Assembly (NCBI GenBank): GCA_036924285.1
Contig: JAYKYS010000023.1
Coordinates: forward strand, 1,054,001 to 1,118,000
Direction of reading: 5' to 3'
From: Asterella californica
Lineage: Eukaryota > Streptophyta > Marchantiopsida > Marchantiales > Aytoniaceae
DNA length: 64,000 nucleotides
Below, in pieces: positions 55,140 through 64,000 of the stretch; the first letter of the stretch is position 1; each line of letters begins with the position of its first letter. The translations under genes and the position numbers were made by a program. Below the pieces are notes generated by a model that saw only the letters and a list, made by a program, of their open reading frames with translations, was not told the DNA's origin and did not search any database.

Positions 55140-56267
55140 TGGACGATCTGCAGACTAAGCAACAACTAATGAAGGAGTTCCATGATACTTTGTGGGCTAG
55201 ACATCGAGGGATTTGGGCTACCTACGTCAAGTTGAAGGAAAGGTATTGGTGGAAAGGTCTATTTCAGGATGTGGTGAACTACGTCAGTTCTTGCCTACAT
55301 TGTCAATTCTACTCAAAGATCCGGTATAGGGACGGTCTTGTGCCAACTTATCCGCCTTGCATTCACTTCCAGTGGGTTCTCGACTTGGTGGTGATGCCTC
55401 TGGGGTTATGGGGCATGCGATATTTAGTTTTAGCTCGTGAGGATCTCTCCAACTTTGTAGAAGGACGAGCTTTGAGGATGAAGACCACAGAGGGGATATG
55501 TAAGTTTGTTCTTGAGGATATTATCTGTAGATATGGGTCTGTAGGAAGGCTACGGGCAGATAGAGGAGAACTGCGTGGTACAGAAGCAAAAGAGTTTTTT
55601 GCTCGATATGGTGTGAAGCTCAAGCTTACTATTGCGATGAATCCAGAGGGGATTGGCAAGAGCGAGCGAGGACATCCATCAATAGTTCAGGCTTTGGTGA
55701 AGGCGTGTGACGGTAAGCATAGAGAGTGGCCCAGGTTACTCCTTTTTGCTTTATGGGCAGATAGAACAACTCATTGTTCTACTACAGGGTACATGCCTGT
55801 TGAGTTGATGTTAGGGCAGAAACCGATGATGCCAGCAGAAGAACACTTTCTTACCTGGGCTACCTTGCCATGGGAGGACAATGTGGACCGTGTGCAACTT
55901 CTCTCACTACGAATCAGACAGCTGTAGAGAGGAGGATCTCGCTGAAGCGCAGCTACGGCTGAAGGCGGCTCGACTTGGGAACAAGGAGAGGTTTGATAAG
56001 ACTCATAGACTTCGGCCAAAACTGATACAAGTTGGGGACTGGGTGTTGGTATACGACAGCACATTGGAGAACCAACACTCTACAGTTCGAAAGTTTTCGA
56101 GAAGGTGGTTTGGACCGTACCTTGTCTCAGATGTACATCAAAATGCTACTTATTCCTTGCAAGAGCTAGATGGCACGCGTTTAAGACTTCCAGTTGCTGG
56201 GAAACGAGTGAAGTTATTCAAAAAGAGAGGGGAGACTGTGGAGCTAGCTGAGTTCTTAAGTTCATAG
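55124..56267 (+). pseudogene. D integrase, frameshifted
   Basis: Zinc-binding HHCC region (EFHDTLWARHRG ... CLHCQ), then the catalytic core with VLDLVVMPLG, RADRGEL and GKSERGH. The last two acidic residues are about 34 apart. The core ends TGYMPVELMLGQKP. A frameshift near 55920 separates the C-terminal part (55930-56267) with QVGDWVLVYDS, FGPYLVSDV and RVKLFKKR. There is no chromodomain. A polypurine tract GGAGGGGGTGAA lies just before the 3' LTR at 56391. Confidence 0.88.
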
Positions 56268-56390
56268 CAGACATGAGCAAATGAAGATCTTTTTGAGACG
56301 GTCGAGGAGAGCAAAGACGATTTGGAGGACCACGACGATCGATGACGGATTGACACATACCAGAGGATGTGCAGGTTTGGAGGGGGTGAA

Positions 56391-58178
56391 TGTCGTGTTG
56401 TACATGGGTCTGTACAGTGAAAACTAGTTGCAAAGAGATCATTTCTTTGTTGTGTAAAAGAAGCTGCCCTGTAGCTTATCAAGCTGGGCAGGAGCTAAGC
56501 TTGGGTGGTGCTTGACAAGCTGCCCCCCTAACTTGAGTTGGAATATCACCCTAAAGGAGTCGAAAGACACCAGAATGCAGAGCTCGACGAGGAGAGCGAC
56601 TTCGTGCTTCCAGTTTTGACAGAAAGTGCTTTAGGTAATAGTTAGCACGTTTTTAAACTGAGAAATATGCAAAAGAGGGAAATCTGTCGATTCTGACTCG
56701 TGACTCGAACTGAGAATCTGATTGCGTAGGTGTGTAGGTGTTCACAAGTACTATAGTTTTGACTCTTTACTCGTTTAAAACGGAGTTGTATAGAGAAGTT
56801 AGCGTACAGAAAGCTAGTAAAAACTTTACAAGAAGATTTCCTTAGTAAAGCATATGTACAGACTGTAAAAGCTTTTTGAACGGAACCAAAGGCCATCTTA
56901 GTGATACGGCGCCTGCCTAGGAGGGAAGTGGTCTCAGGATCAATCCCTCCTGGCCTCTGGTTCCTATTCTGGCATGTTGGCCTCCCGGATGGGAGTCTAT
57001 GTTGGGTATGCAGCCATGTCCTGTATACCTAGGGGCGGGAGACCGGTATCTCCCTTAATCGTGGGCTTCCTGGCCTAAGCCTCCGCATGCCATCCTGAAT
57101 ATACTATGGGAGATACCTGGTGCGCATATGGGGGGGCTGTAAGCCCTGTGGGGCAGCCTCATAAGTGTTGGGGCTTCGGCCTTCATTGGATGGCTTGTAG
57201 TATATTCAGGATGGCATCAAGAGCACATGAAACTTTTGTTAATTAGTTAAATAACCATCGAGTTAGCTTAAGATGGGGAATGAGGCTATGAGAGCCTTTA
57301 CTAGTGAAGAGGTAGAGTTTGTGGAGACAACTGTGAAACTTATATTAAAAAGGGGCCAAAGTTGTAAATAAAGCTTTGTACGCATAAGGACAGCAGGGGG
57401 GCAGCTTAAGCTAAGGCCCTGCTTCTGATAAGTGACTGCGCTTATAAGGACAGCAGGGGAGCAGCTTAAGCAGGGGCCTTAAAACTTTAGGTTAAATACT
57501 GCGGCGGCTGAAGATCGGGGACACTTTTCAAGGGAGTTTTTTGAGAGAACTGAAGCGAAAGGAGGAGGATTAGGGATTGGGGGTTGAGGACACGCAGGAG
57601 AAGCTAGGAGGCAGAGAAGGTCAAATTGCTCACAGATTGAATGGGGAGAGCATCGTAAGAGAGAGAGGCAGGAGTTTTAGGCTTGGACGTTGTTTAAATA
57701 AACTATTCTGGGGAGAAACTACTCTCAGGAGACAGTTCTATTGAGAGAGATCGTTTGGAAATCTACAGGGGACTTTTGATCGACGTTGGATCAGATTTCT
57801 GAGAGTTTCAGTTGGGGCAAGGAGAGGAATAAGATTCAGGGACCTGAATTTCTCTATTAGGTTCGGATTGAGACGTACTGGGTAGACTTTTGGCTTGACG
57901 GGTGAAGAGAGGTGCGCAGGAGAGGAAGAGAGAGATTTTCTGTACAGTTGGAGGAATTGGTGGTGCAGACGACACTGTAATAAAGTTAATTGAATCTTGA
58001 GAGACCTATCTGTGTACCCAAGGTGTGTTTGAGTGCTTGTTTTTGTAATTGGTGGACTAAGAAGCAGGGTGTTGGAGATCTCATCGTCAGCGACTACTTG
58101 TCTTTCTCTTCTGGTCTCTTCTTTGATCGATCACAGTCAGGAGGTCCGCCCTCCCCAAGAAAGACTCTCGCTCCGACA
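56391..58178 (+). repeat. D 3' LTR with internal insertion
   Basis: 1788 bp, matching the 5' LTR except for an extra ~250 bp at about 56968-57218. Ends CTCCGACA, followed by the ACGG target duplication. Confidence 0.9.
56968..57218. mobile_element. Small foldback insertion in D 3' LTR
   Basis: Sequence absent from the D 5' LTR. It contains perfect 20-bp inverted repeats, ATGCCATCCTGAATATACTA at 57087-57106 and its complement at 57198-57217, with a GC-rich core. The right arm ends at the insertion boundary, but the left arm is internal, so this is not a simple terminal-inverted-repeat element. It encodes nothing. It may be a MITE-like or foldback element; family not recognised. Confidence 0.6.
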
Positions 58179-58182
58179 ACGG

Positions 58183-59050
58183 GCTGAAACATGAGTCTCA
58201 GACATAGGTCTGAGACGTGGGTCCGAGTCGTGGGACCGAGACGTGGGTCCGAGACGTAGACGAACCACAGGGTTCGAGTCTGGGTCTGGACCACATGTTG
58301 GAGCTCCAGCGACGTTTTAGGTCGTGGACGGAGCTCCACATAAGATCTCGAGGCTAGTGAGGTATCATTAGAAAGATCTCGTCAAGAGCTTTCCAGTGAT
58401 ATATGACACTCCTTGATCTGACCTCCGAGCTGGAAGTTATGGCCGAATCATAATCGGGTTGTGGTATAATTTTCAGGGACCAAAGAGGAGGGCGGGGCCG
58501 CCGATCCCCAGAAGTATATATGAGGGGGGCTCGATGCCTGGGTGGGCCAGGACAGTCACCAGACCCTAGGGTTCGGCGGGCGGACTCTAGGGGCATGAGG
58601 TGATGACTGGGCCGGTTCCAAGGCACGTTCGGATCTAGACTTGGTTGTCTGGACTTAGGAACGATGTAAGGGCTGGGCCAAGACTAGGGAACGAGTCGGC
58701 GGGTTAGATCACCGTTCGGGAACCTAGACCCAGACGGACATCATGGGCGGTTGGACCGCTAGGTGTGCTGGAGGTACCGTTTAGGACCCTGGACTTTATG
58801 GAAGTCCGCCCTAAGTCATATTGTGACTTGCTCATGTTTGGGACCGACTTAGGCGGATCTAAGTTGGGACTTAGGATTGCTGAGCTTGATGGTTAGAGAG
58901 ACGGTCCGGCTCCGGTCCGGACCAAACAGAACTAAAGTAAGTGGTGCATGGACGCTAACTTGTGATTGTGTTTGCAGGTTAGCGGTGTAAAGTTTACGAC
59001 CTACTGAGCTAGAGCTTCCGCTGGCGCAACAAGGCGGTAGGTGCGCGAAA
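58183..59050 (+). repeat. Forward family C 5' LTR, second part
   Basis: Continues the LTR begun at 41194, starting GCTGAAACATGAGTC. It includes a 13-bp tandem repeat of the type GAGACGTGGGTCC (about four units, 58208-58262) and ends GGTGCGCGAAA. With the first part the LTR is about 1.16 kb, in line with 44174-45289. Confidence 0.85.
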
Positions 59051-59171
59051 AGTGATATCAGAGCCGACGCTTCGGTGAGCGAGAACTTGAGGTAGCGGTT
59101 GAAGGCTGGACGCTTGAGGAGAGACGCGAGACACGAAGCGGATTAGCGTTTCTAGGTGAACACTTGGAGCG

Positions 59172-60018
59172 ATGGCCGACGACGGACAGAGTTTCAAGAG
59201 GAAGACCAAGAAACGAGGAGCGGCTAACGGGAACAGATCGACTCGAGCTAGCCTCGAGGCATAGTCAGGGGACGACAACCGACAACCTTCGCCCCAACGT
59301 CAAGGGAGCCCTGTACCAGCTGCGGCACCGGCGCAGCAAGATGGAGTCTTGCCAGCGGTGCCCAACGATTCAGACGCGAGAAGTCAAGGAGCCTTGTATG
59401 CGGAACTCATCAAGATGATGAAGACCATGCAGGAGGGTATGGTTTCCAGGGATAAACGTTATCGCCGAGCTTGAGGCAGGCCAAGGAAGTTCCTCGTCTA
59501 CCAGGAAGCTTTGTAAGATGAATTTGCCGATCCCGTTTTCAGGTATAAGACGGGCTCGCAAGATTAAGGATTTCTTAACTGAGTTGGATCTATACTTTGA
59601 GGCGCAACAGGCTTAGGAGTCTGACAAGGTGAGAGCGGCGGTTACGTTCCTGAAAGACCATGCGCTTCTCTGGTGGACTGCATACAGGGATGAGCATGCC
59701 TTGACCGTCTCAGCGCTTGGTTGGAAAGAGTTCAAGGAGTTGCTCGCAGGACGATTCACTCCGGAGTATCAAAGGATTCGAGACGGTGTTGAGTTGGTGA
59801 GACTGAAGTAGACGGGGACCTTAAGAGCTTATGTGCGCGAGTTCAGTGCCAAGCTGGATTCGTTCTCCAAATGGACTGAGGAGACCAAGATATGCATATT
59901 CATTGAGGGACTCAACTCTAGCTCGGAGAAGGCTCTCTTTCGGATGTCAAAGCTATCAGAGACAAGTGCCGAACTTTTGAAGCTAGCGGAGCGAATTGGA
60001 GACGACGAAGTCCAGTAG
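59172..60018 (+). pseudogene. Forward C element gag, decayed
   Basis: ATG at 59172 (MADDGQSFKRKTKKRG). The frame breaks repeatedly. A recognisable gypsy gag core is DHALLWWTAYRDEHALTVSA (about 59650-59710), WKEFKELLAGRFTPEYQRIR (about 59725-59785), a TAG near 59808, then LRAYVREFSAKLDSFSKWTE and AELLKLAERIGDDEVQ. Homology ends at about 60018, where unrelated sequence begins, so pol and the 3' LTR are absent. Confidence 0.8.
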
Positions 60019-60600
60019 CAGAAACCATTTGAACCACGCAGCACGATATCGTGTCAGATATTGCATGAAGGATGTCCAGGAAAACGCGAGGTTCTTGGCT
60101 GTGGAGATGTTGTGTGCTGAAACAAGACGAGACAGAGAAAAACAACCACGAAAACAAACGCTGCGATATATACACTCCAAATGTATGTAAACTGCCGGTT
60201 CTTTCTCCTAAGAGCACAGAACTGAGAACCAGACCAGAGCAGTCTGTAACCTGCTTCAAAAGCCCCTAAAAGCAACCCTTGAATCACAACCCTGACCCAA
60301 AACCACCGAAGCGTAACTCAAAACAAGAGAAACTTCCCTTTGCTAACAAACAGAGCCACAACAGTATCACGCGATCCAAACCCAAGTCCAAACCACATCC
60401 ATGTATAAGCTCTTAGCTAAAGCTAGCTACCACAAGCTGTATACAGCCAACCAGAACTCTAATGAACTCAAAAGAGTAAAACCCGTAGCGAAGAAACCGA
60501 AAAAGGTCTATCTGTGAACTTTCTCCTTTCGCCGAACGGACTTCAGATGTCGGTAAGGTCTCCTCCGCAAACTCCATTAACCCAAGAAACCTTCAAATCC
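60019..60600. other. Unassigned sequence following the C remnant
   Basis: No coding motif. 60300-60600 is A/C-rich and may hold a worn first unit of the tandem array that follows. Confidence 0.35.
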
Positions 60601-60629
60601 GACTCCTAACAGCCGAGATATTGTCGATT

Positions 60630-61400
60630 TTCGGTCGCAGGTGACCGAAACTTCAAAATTTCCTCCCTGCGGCTTAAAACCGCACACACCGCACAAACGG
60701 ATCGTCTAAACTGATATACGTCTTCTCTGGCAGATAGATCTAGCTACCTTGAACCCAACAAGACTCCAAACAAGTCGTTTGGAGTTTCTCTTGCAAAACC
60801 GTGCAAGAAATTTGGTCGCAGGTTGCAAAAAACTGACGTAAATCAGCTCCCTGCGGCTCAAACTTGCTCACCACACTCAAACCAACAATCCAATTTACGT
60901 ACAGTCTTCTCTTATGCGTACATAAAGACTCCCTGATCGCGTAGGCACCAAGAACGAAAAACTTGGCTCATCTATCGCGAAGAACAATCCAATCACAGGT
61001 CGCAGGCGATGAAAAACCTGACGCAAGCGTTTCCCTGCGAGCCAATTTCACTCACAACTCCCAAACCGTCCGATGAAACTTTGTATCGTCTTCAAATTCT
61101 TGAAGAACTCGTTGTTCTGATCCAGATGGATCCAAGGACAGCAAGTTTGGACTCCGGAACGGCCCGAACGGTCCAACTCTCCTTCACAGGTAACTGAAAA
61201 TCTCAAATCTGCTTCCTGCGTCTCAATTTCTTCCAGAACACAACCCCCGATCCGTCTCTTCCAGAACCGTCTTAACCTGTGCGTAGGCTGCACAGATCTA
61301 AATCCGATGACACCTTGCGCGCGTGTATTGGACTTCCCTATTCTCCAAAACATCCACCGACAGGTCGTAGGAACAAACAAGCCCCTTAAGCAGCTCCTTT
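60630..61400 (+). repeat. Diverged tandem array, period about 182 bp
   Basis: The motif CRCAGGNNNNNNGAAAA recurs at 60637, 60818, 61001 and 61185 (spacings 181, 183 and 184), with a possible fifth near 61361. Each is followed by CTGACG- and TCCCTGCGGCTCAA-like words about 20-30 bp on. Units are strongly diverged. No coding potential. Confidence 0.65.
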
Positions 61401-61506
61401 GCAACAGTCTCTGTACGTACAGTTCTCTCCTGAATAATAAGAAGCAGGCCCTTTGCGTCTTTGATATAATGCTTGAAGCCCTAAATACCCAATCAGCAAG
61501 TAACTA

Positions 61507-61911
61507 GGGGTCTAGCTTGATTTTACCTTCTTTCGAATCGCATAACTTCATCTCTGGATGTCCAAACGAAGTAAACAAGATGCCCATGGAAAGCTGACAA
61601 CGAGCTCTACCCATCTATGTGATGAAAGTGAAGATCCGAAGTTGTGCCAAAAGCCCGTAAGCTGGGGCCTAGCTTGTTTTCTCCATCTTTCGAGTCTTGT
61701 AACTTTTCCACTAGGCGTCCAAACGAAGTAGATGAAGTGCCTATGGAAAGCTGACAAGGAGCTCTATCCACTGGTGCAATAAAAACGAAGATCCGAAGTG
61801 GTGCCAAAAACCCGTAAGCTGGGGCCTAGCTTATTTTCTCCATCTTTCGAGTCCTGTAACTTCTCCACTAGGCGTCCAAACGAAGTAGACAAAGTGCCTA
61901 TGGAAAGCTGT
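61507..61911 (+). repeat. Tandem array, 157-bp unit, about 2.6 copies
   Basis: GGGGYCTAGCTTG recurs at about 61507, 61664 and 61821. Units share CCAAACGAAGTAGA, TGCCTATGGAAAGCTGACAA and GAAGATCCGAAGTKGTGCCA. Units two and three are much closer to each other than to unit one. The array may be part of an unassigned LTR. Confidence 0.85.
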
Positions 61912-63532
61912 AGTGACGTAAGATTTCTCCTTTTGCCCATTTAGTATACAAGATATCGTTCCCACAGAGGATTTGCACAAGTAACGCTGCTCTAAGTTCT
62001 AAGATCTGTTCAAACACACAAACACACGGGTTTTGCCTAGAAATCCCGTCTTCTCACAAAACAACACGTCTTCCTGATACGCCAAATGGTGCTCTGGACC
62101 CAAACAAACAACTACCAACTAAAATATCACACAACTATTCACAGAGAAGCTCGGGAAGACGATCTTCCTGCTTCCAGGTAGCTTCTTCCGGTCTTCTCGT
62201 TACCGTCTTCCCGAAACGATTCTCGTCTTCTGGGGGTTTAGCTCGTCTTCTCACACCTCCAGAAGGCTGTCCGGCTTCGCAGAAGTCGACTAGTAACAGT
62301 CGTTACACCTTATTCTCACACTTACATTCCAACGGGTTAGATCAATCACAGGGTGTATGCCCCCTGTAGCCTTCCCAGGCTTCTGCCTACGGAAGTTGTC
62401 TTCCTACAGCATTACAACGACATTCATCTTCACGGAAGCTCAATAGAAGTATCGGAAGCTCACTAGAAGAAGATAAGAAGACGGGGAAGATGAGGGAAGA
62501 TGGGAAGAAGAAGAAATCCAAACAAGAGAAAACAGGATGAAAAAGGGCAATTAAGATTCCGACAGGCTTCTAGTCCGGATCCTGACTAACAAGCCATCCC
62601 TGCTTGTAATAGTTTGGGGAGGAAGACAACAAACATGGGTACTGTAGCACCGTCTTTTACTCGAGGATGTCGTCTTCTGTTGCGGGAAGAAGTCTTCTGT
62701 CTTCTTCACTTCGCTGCTCTGACTGCTCTGTCTTCTGGGATCACTTACCCAGAAGACCGTTCGTACGTAGATCCCAAGTGCTCTACTGAACGAGTCAAGC
62801 TACACTCCACAACTGTTGACATTCACCGCCACTCAAGAAGAACACTTCCCATGCACAATTGGGAGCGAATTCAATACATTCCACCACCCAGAAGACATGA
62901 GCGAAGCTGCTGCACTCAAATCCACAATCTATTCCCCGAGAAGAAGTCACAATGGCATTGGGAAGCTCACTCCCGCTACTTCCTGCGTCTACTCCTCGAC
63001 ACACCAGCCCAGCCAACAAGACTGCACGAGGATGCCGTTCCCTGTTCCTGGACTGTCCACTACCTCTACCTACATCTTCGAACCACTGCTGGTGCGAGTA
63101 TGCAGACCCCTCCTGTATATTCCAAGACTATTCGTATGTTTCCAACAACGGGTGTAGTGCGCTAAGACTGTCTCTGCTCTAATGTGTCTCGCCCGCCTGC
63201 TTGTAGAATCGGTATGTATGTTCAGTTACTGCCGAATTCTACAGAACTGGCAGAGCTCTCAGAGAGCTTTTCTCCTACCCTGCTATCCTACTTAACCATC
63301 TGCCTCGAGAGTCAGGGGAGGCGACCACCAGGGAGAGAGAGAGAGGCGCTGACAAGAGGTTGTCACCTCACATGCATGCGGTCCCTCTTCCCTAATTAGC
63401 CCTCCACTGTGTTACTCCTACGCTACCTATGCTGCCACATGGGGTCCTAACTATTTTTACATGGAAAACTGCCACCCTTAAGATAGCATGTCCAATCCTA
63501 CTAAATCTGGAAATGTCGATTGAGTTTGCTAA
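61912..63532. other. GTCTTC/GAAGAC-dense region without a supported gene
   Basis: No motif-bearing frame was found; overlapping short open frames at 62600-63180 on both strands are not convincing. GTCTTC or its complement recurs far more often than expected, mostly within 62047-62890. 63180-63530 shows nothing recognisable. Confidence 0.45.
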
Positions 63533-63973
63533 CTACTCTGATTGCTCGGTGGCAATCTCTACCTGATCTGCTCCTACCGGAGCTACTACCTCGACTTCTG
63601 ATGGGTTGGGAAGCCCTGCACTTACCTCGGGTACCACTGAGGTAGCTTCCCTCTCCTCGCTCTTCGCTGGCCCTGCTATTTCTGCGGCTGCGTCTTCCTC
63701 GGCTTCGACTTCGGAAGACGGAATGGTCTTCTGGGAAGACGAGTCGAATGGTGCGTCTTCGGTCTTCTGAGGCACAGATGCAGTACTAGGGACCATGGCG
63801 ATCTCATAGGGGTCCGGGGAAGTCGCTTCCTCCACGCAGAATACCTGGGAAGTCGGATCGTCTTTTTGTCTTCCAGAAGACATCATGTCTTCCGGGGCGT
63901 CTTCTGGAGTCTTCTCGTCTTCCAACGCTGTCACCACCAAGTGTACAGCGAGATCAAACTCCTCCTTCTCCAT
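63533..63973 (-). CDS. Acidic low-complexity reading frame, may extend past the window edge
   Basis: A 146-residue frame on the minus strand starting MEKEEFDLAVHLVVTALEDE. The frame also stays open from 63974 to the window edge, so the true start may lie outside. It is rich in Glu, Asp, Ser, Pro, Val and Ala, with no Cys/His motif, membrane segment or known domain. The GAAGAC hexamer recurs inside it as it does in the neighbouring non-coding DNA, so the frame may simply reflect that repeat. No function can be assigned. Confidence 0.3.
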   Translation of the reverse strand: MEKEEFDLAVHLVVTALEDEKTPEDAPEDMMSSGRQKDDPTSQVFCVEEATSPDPYEIAMVPSTASVPQKTEDAPFDSSSQKTIPSSEVEAEEDAAAEIAGPAKSEEREATSVVPEVSAGLPNPSEVEVVAPVGADQVEIATEQSE

Positions 63974-64000
63974 TCCGGATCCAGTCGAGGGTGCTAGGGC

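Larger units (their letters stand above)
41489..58178 (+). mobile_element. Element D: Ty3/gypsy element split by nested insertions
   Basis: Both LTRs (41489-43077 and 56391-58178) begin TGTCGTGTTGTACATG and end CTCCGACA. The target duplication ACGG is at 41485-41488 and 58179-58182, inside a family C LTR. Gag is at 43143-44173 and the RNase H/integrase end of pol at 54625-56267. Protease and reverse transcriptase are missing. The intervening 44174-54624 is a reversed family C element plus a truncated family A element, so a deletion has removed the rest. Confidence 0.9.

Noticed and set aside
58265..58290. tRNA B-box-like GGTTCGAGTC
   Set aside because: It lies inside a family C LTR; no acceptor or anticodon stems could be drawn around it.
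60072..60287. Possible small genes after the C remnant
   Set aside because: Short overlapping frames on both strands, no motif, located at a junction between repeats.
62614..63165. 183-codon frame on the plus strand
   Set aside because: Low-information composition, competing frames on both strands, repeated GTCTTC words and no domain.
1..64000. CRISPR arrays, phage or bacterial defence systems
   Set aside because: Repeat structures found are LTRs, tandem arrays and foldbacks of a plant-type genome; no short regular repeat-spacer pattern or prokaryotic genes are present.

Overview
The window looks like nuclear DNA of a plant. The best guess is a streptophyte or bryophyte-type genome, because there are single-exon genes set among Ty3/gypsy and Ty1/copia LTR retrotransposons. 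No rRNA, organelle, prokaryotic operon or CRISPR sequence was seen. The species cannot be fixed from sequence alone. Most of the 64 kb is retrotransposon sequence in various stages of decay. Only two ordinary-looking host genes can be supported: a tandem pair of 336-codon intronless paralogues at 16335-17345 and 19380-20390, both on the minus strand.

Four LTR families can be separated by their termini, and I call them A to D. Family A has a 0.92 kb LTR beginning TGTAACGACC, a gag-pol, and two extra upstream reading frames. Family B has a 1.2-1.6 kb LTR beginning TGTCACGTCAG and carries a DNA cytosine-5 methyltransferase domain between protease and reverse transcriptase. Family C has a ~1.1 kb LTR beginning TGTYGCG, a chromodomain integrase and an initiator-Met-tRNA type primer site. 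Family D has a 1.6-1.8 kb LTR beginning TGTCGTGTTG.

Layout. 1-159 is a family C integrase/chromodomain remnant. 160-8075 is B1, a family B element inserted in that remnant: 5' LTR, gag, protease, a family A solo LTR (5057-5971), the methyltransferase (5976-7214), and a broken reverse transcriptase. 8076-11056 is a decayed non-LTR-type reverse transcriptase with an unusual C-terminal domain. 11060-15690 holds decayed Ty1/copia sequence on the minus strand. 16335-20390 holds the paralogous gene pair. 20391-27125 has no recognised gene and its second half is AT-rich. 27126-40737 is B2, a second family B copy, interrupted by A1, an 8.8 kb family A element with both LTRs and a GGTC target duplication. 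40738-60018 is a stack of nested elements: a reversed C LTR piece, then a forward C element, interrupted by D (41489-58178, ACGG target duplication), which is interrupted by a reversed C element, which is interrupted by A2. 60019-64000 holds two diverged tandem arrays, a GTCTTC/GAAGAC-dense stretch and an acidic reading frame running off the right edge.

The most notable item is the family B methyltransferase. Its motifs I, IV (PCQ), VI, VIII, IX and X are all present and in DNMT3-like order inside a retrotransposon polyprotein. An element that carries its own DNA methyltransferase could alter its own, or the host's, silencing state. To my knowledge such captures have been reported from only a few eukaryote lineages. 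The three in-frame stops that follow this domain are all TAG, and one sits in the tobamovirus-type readthrough context.
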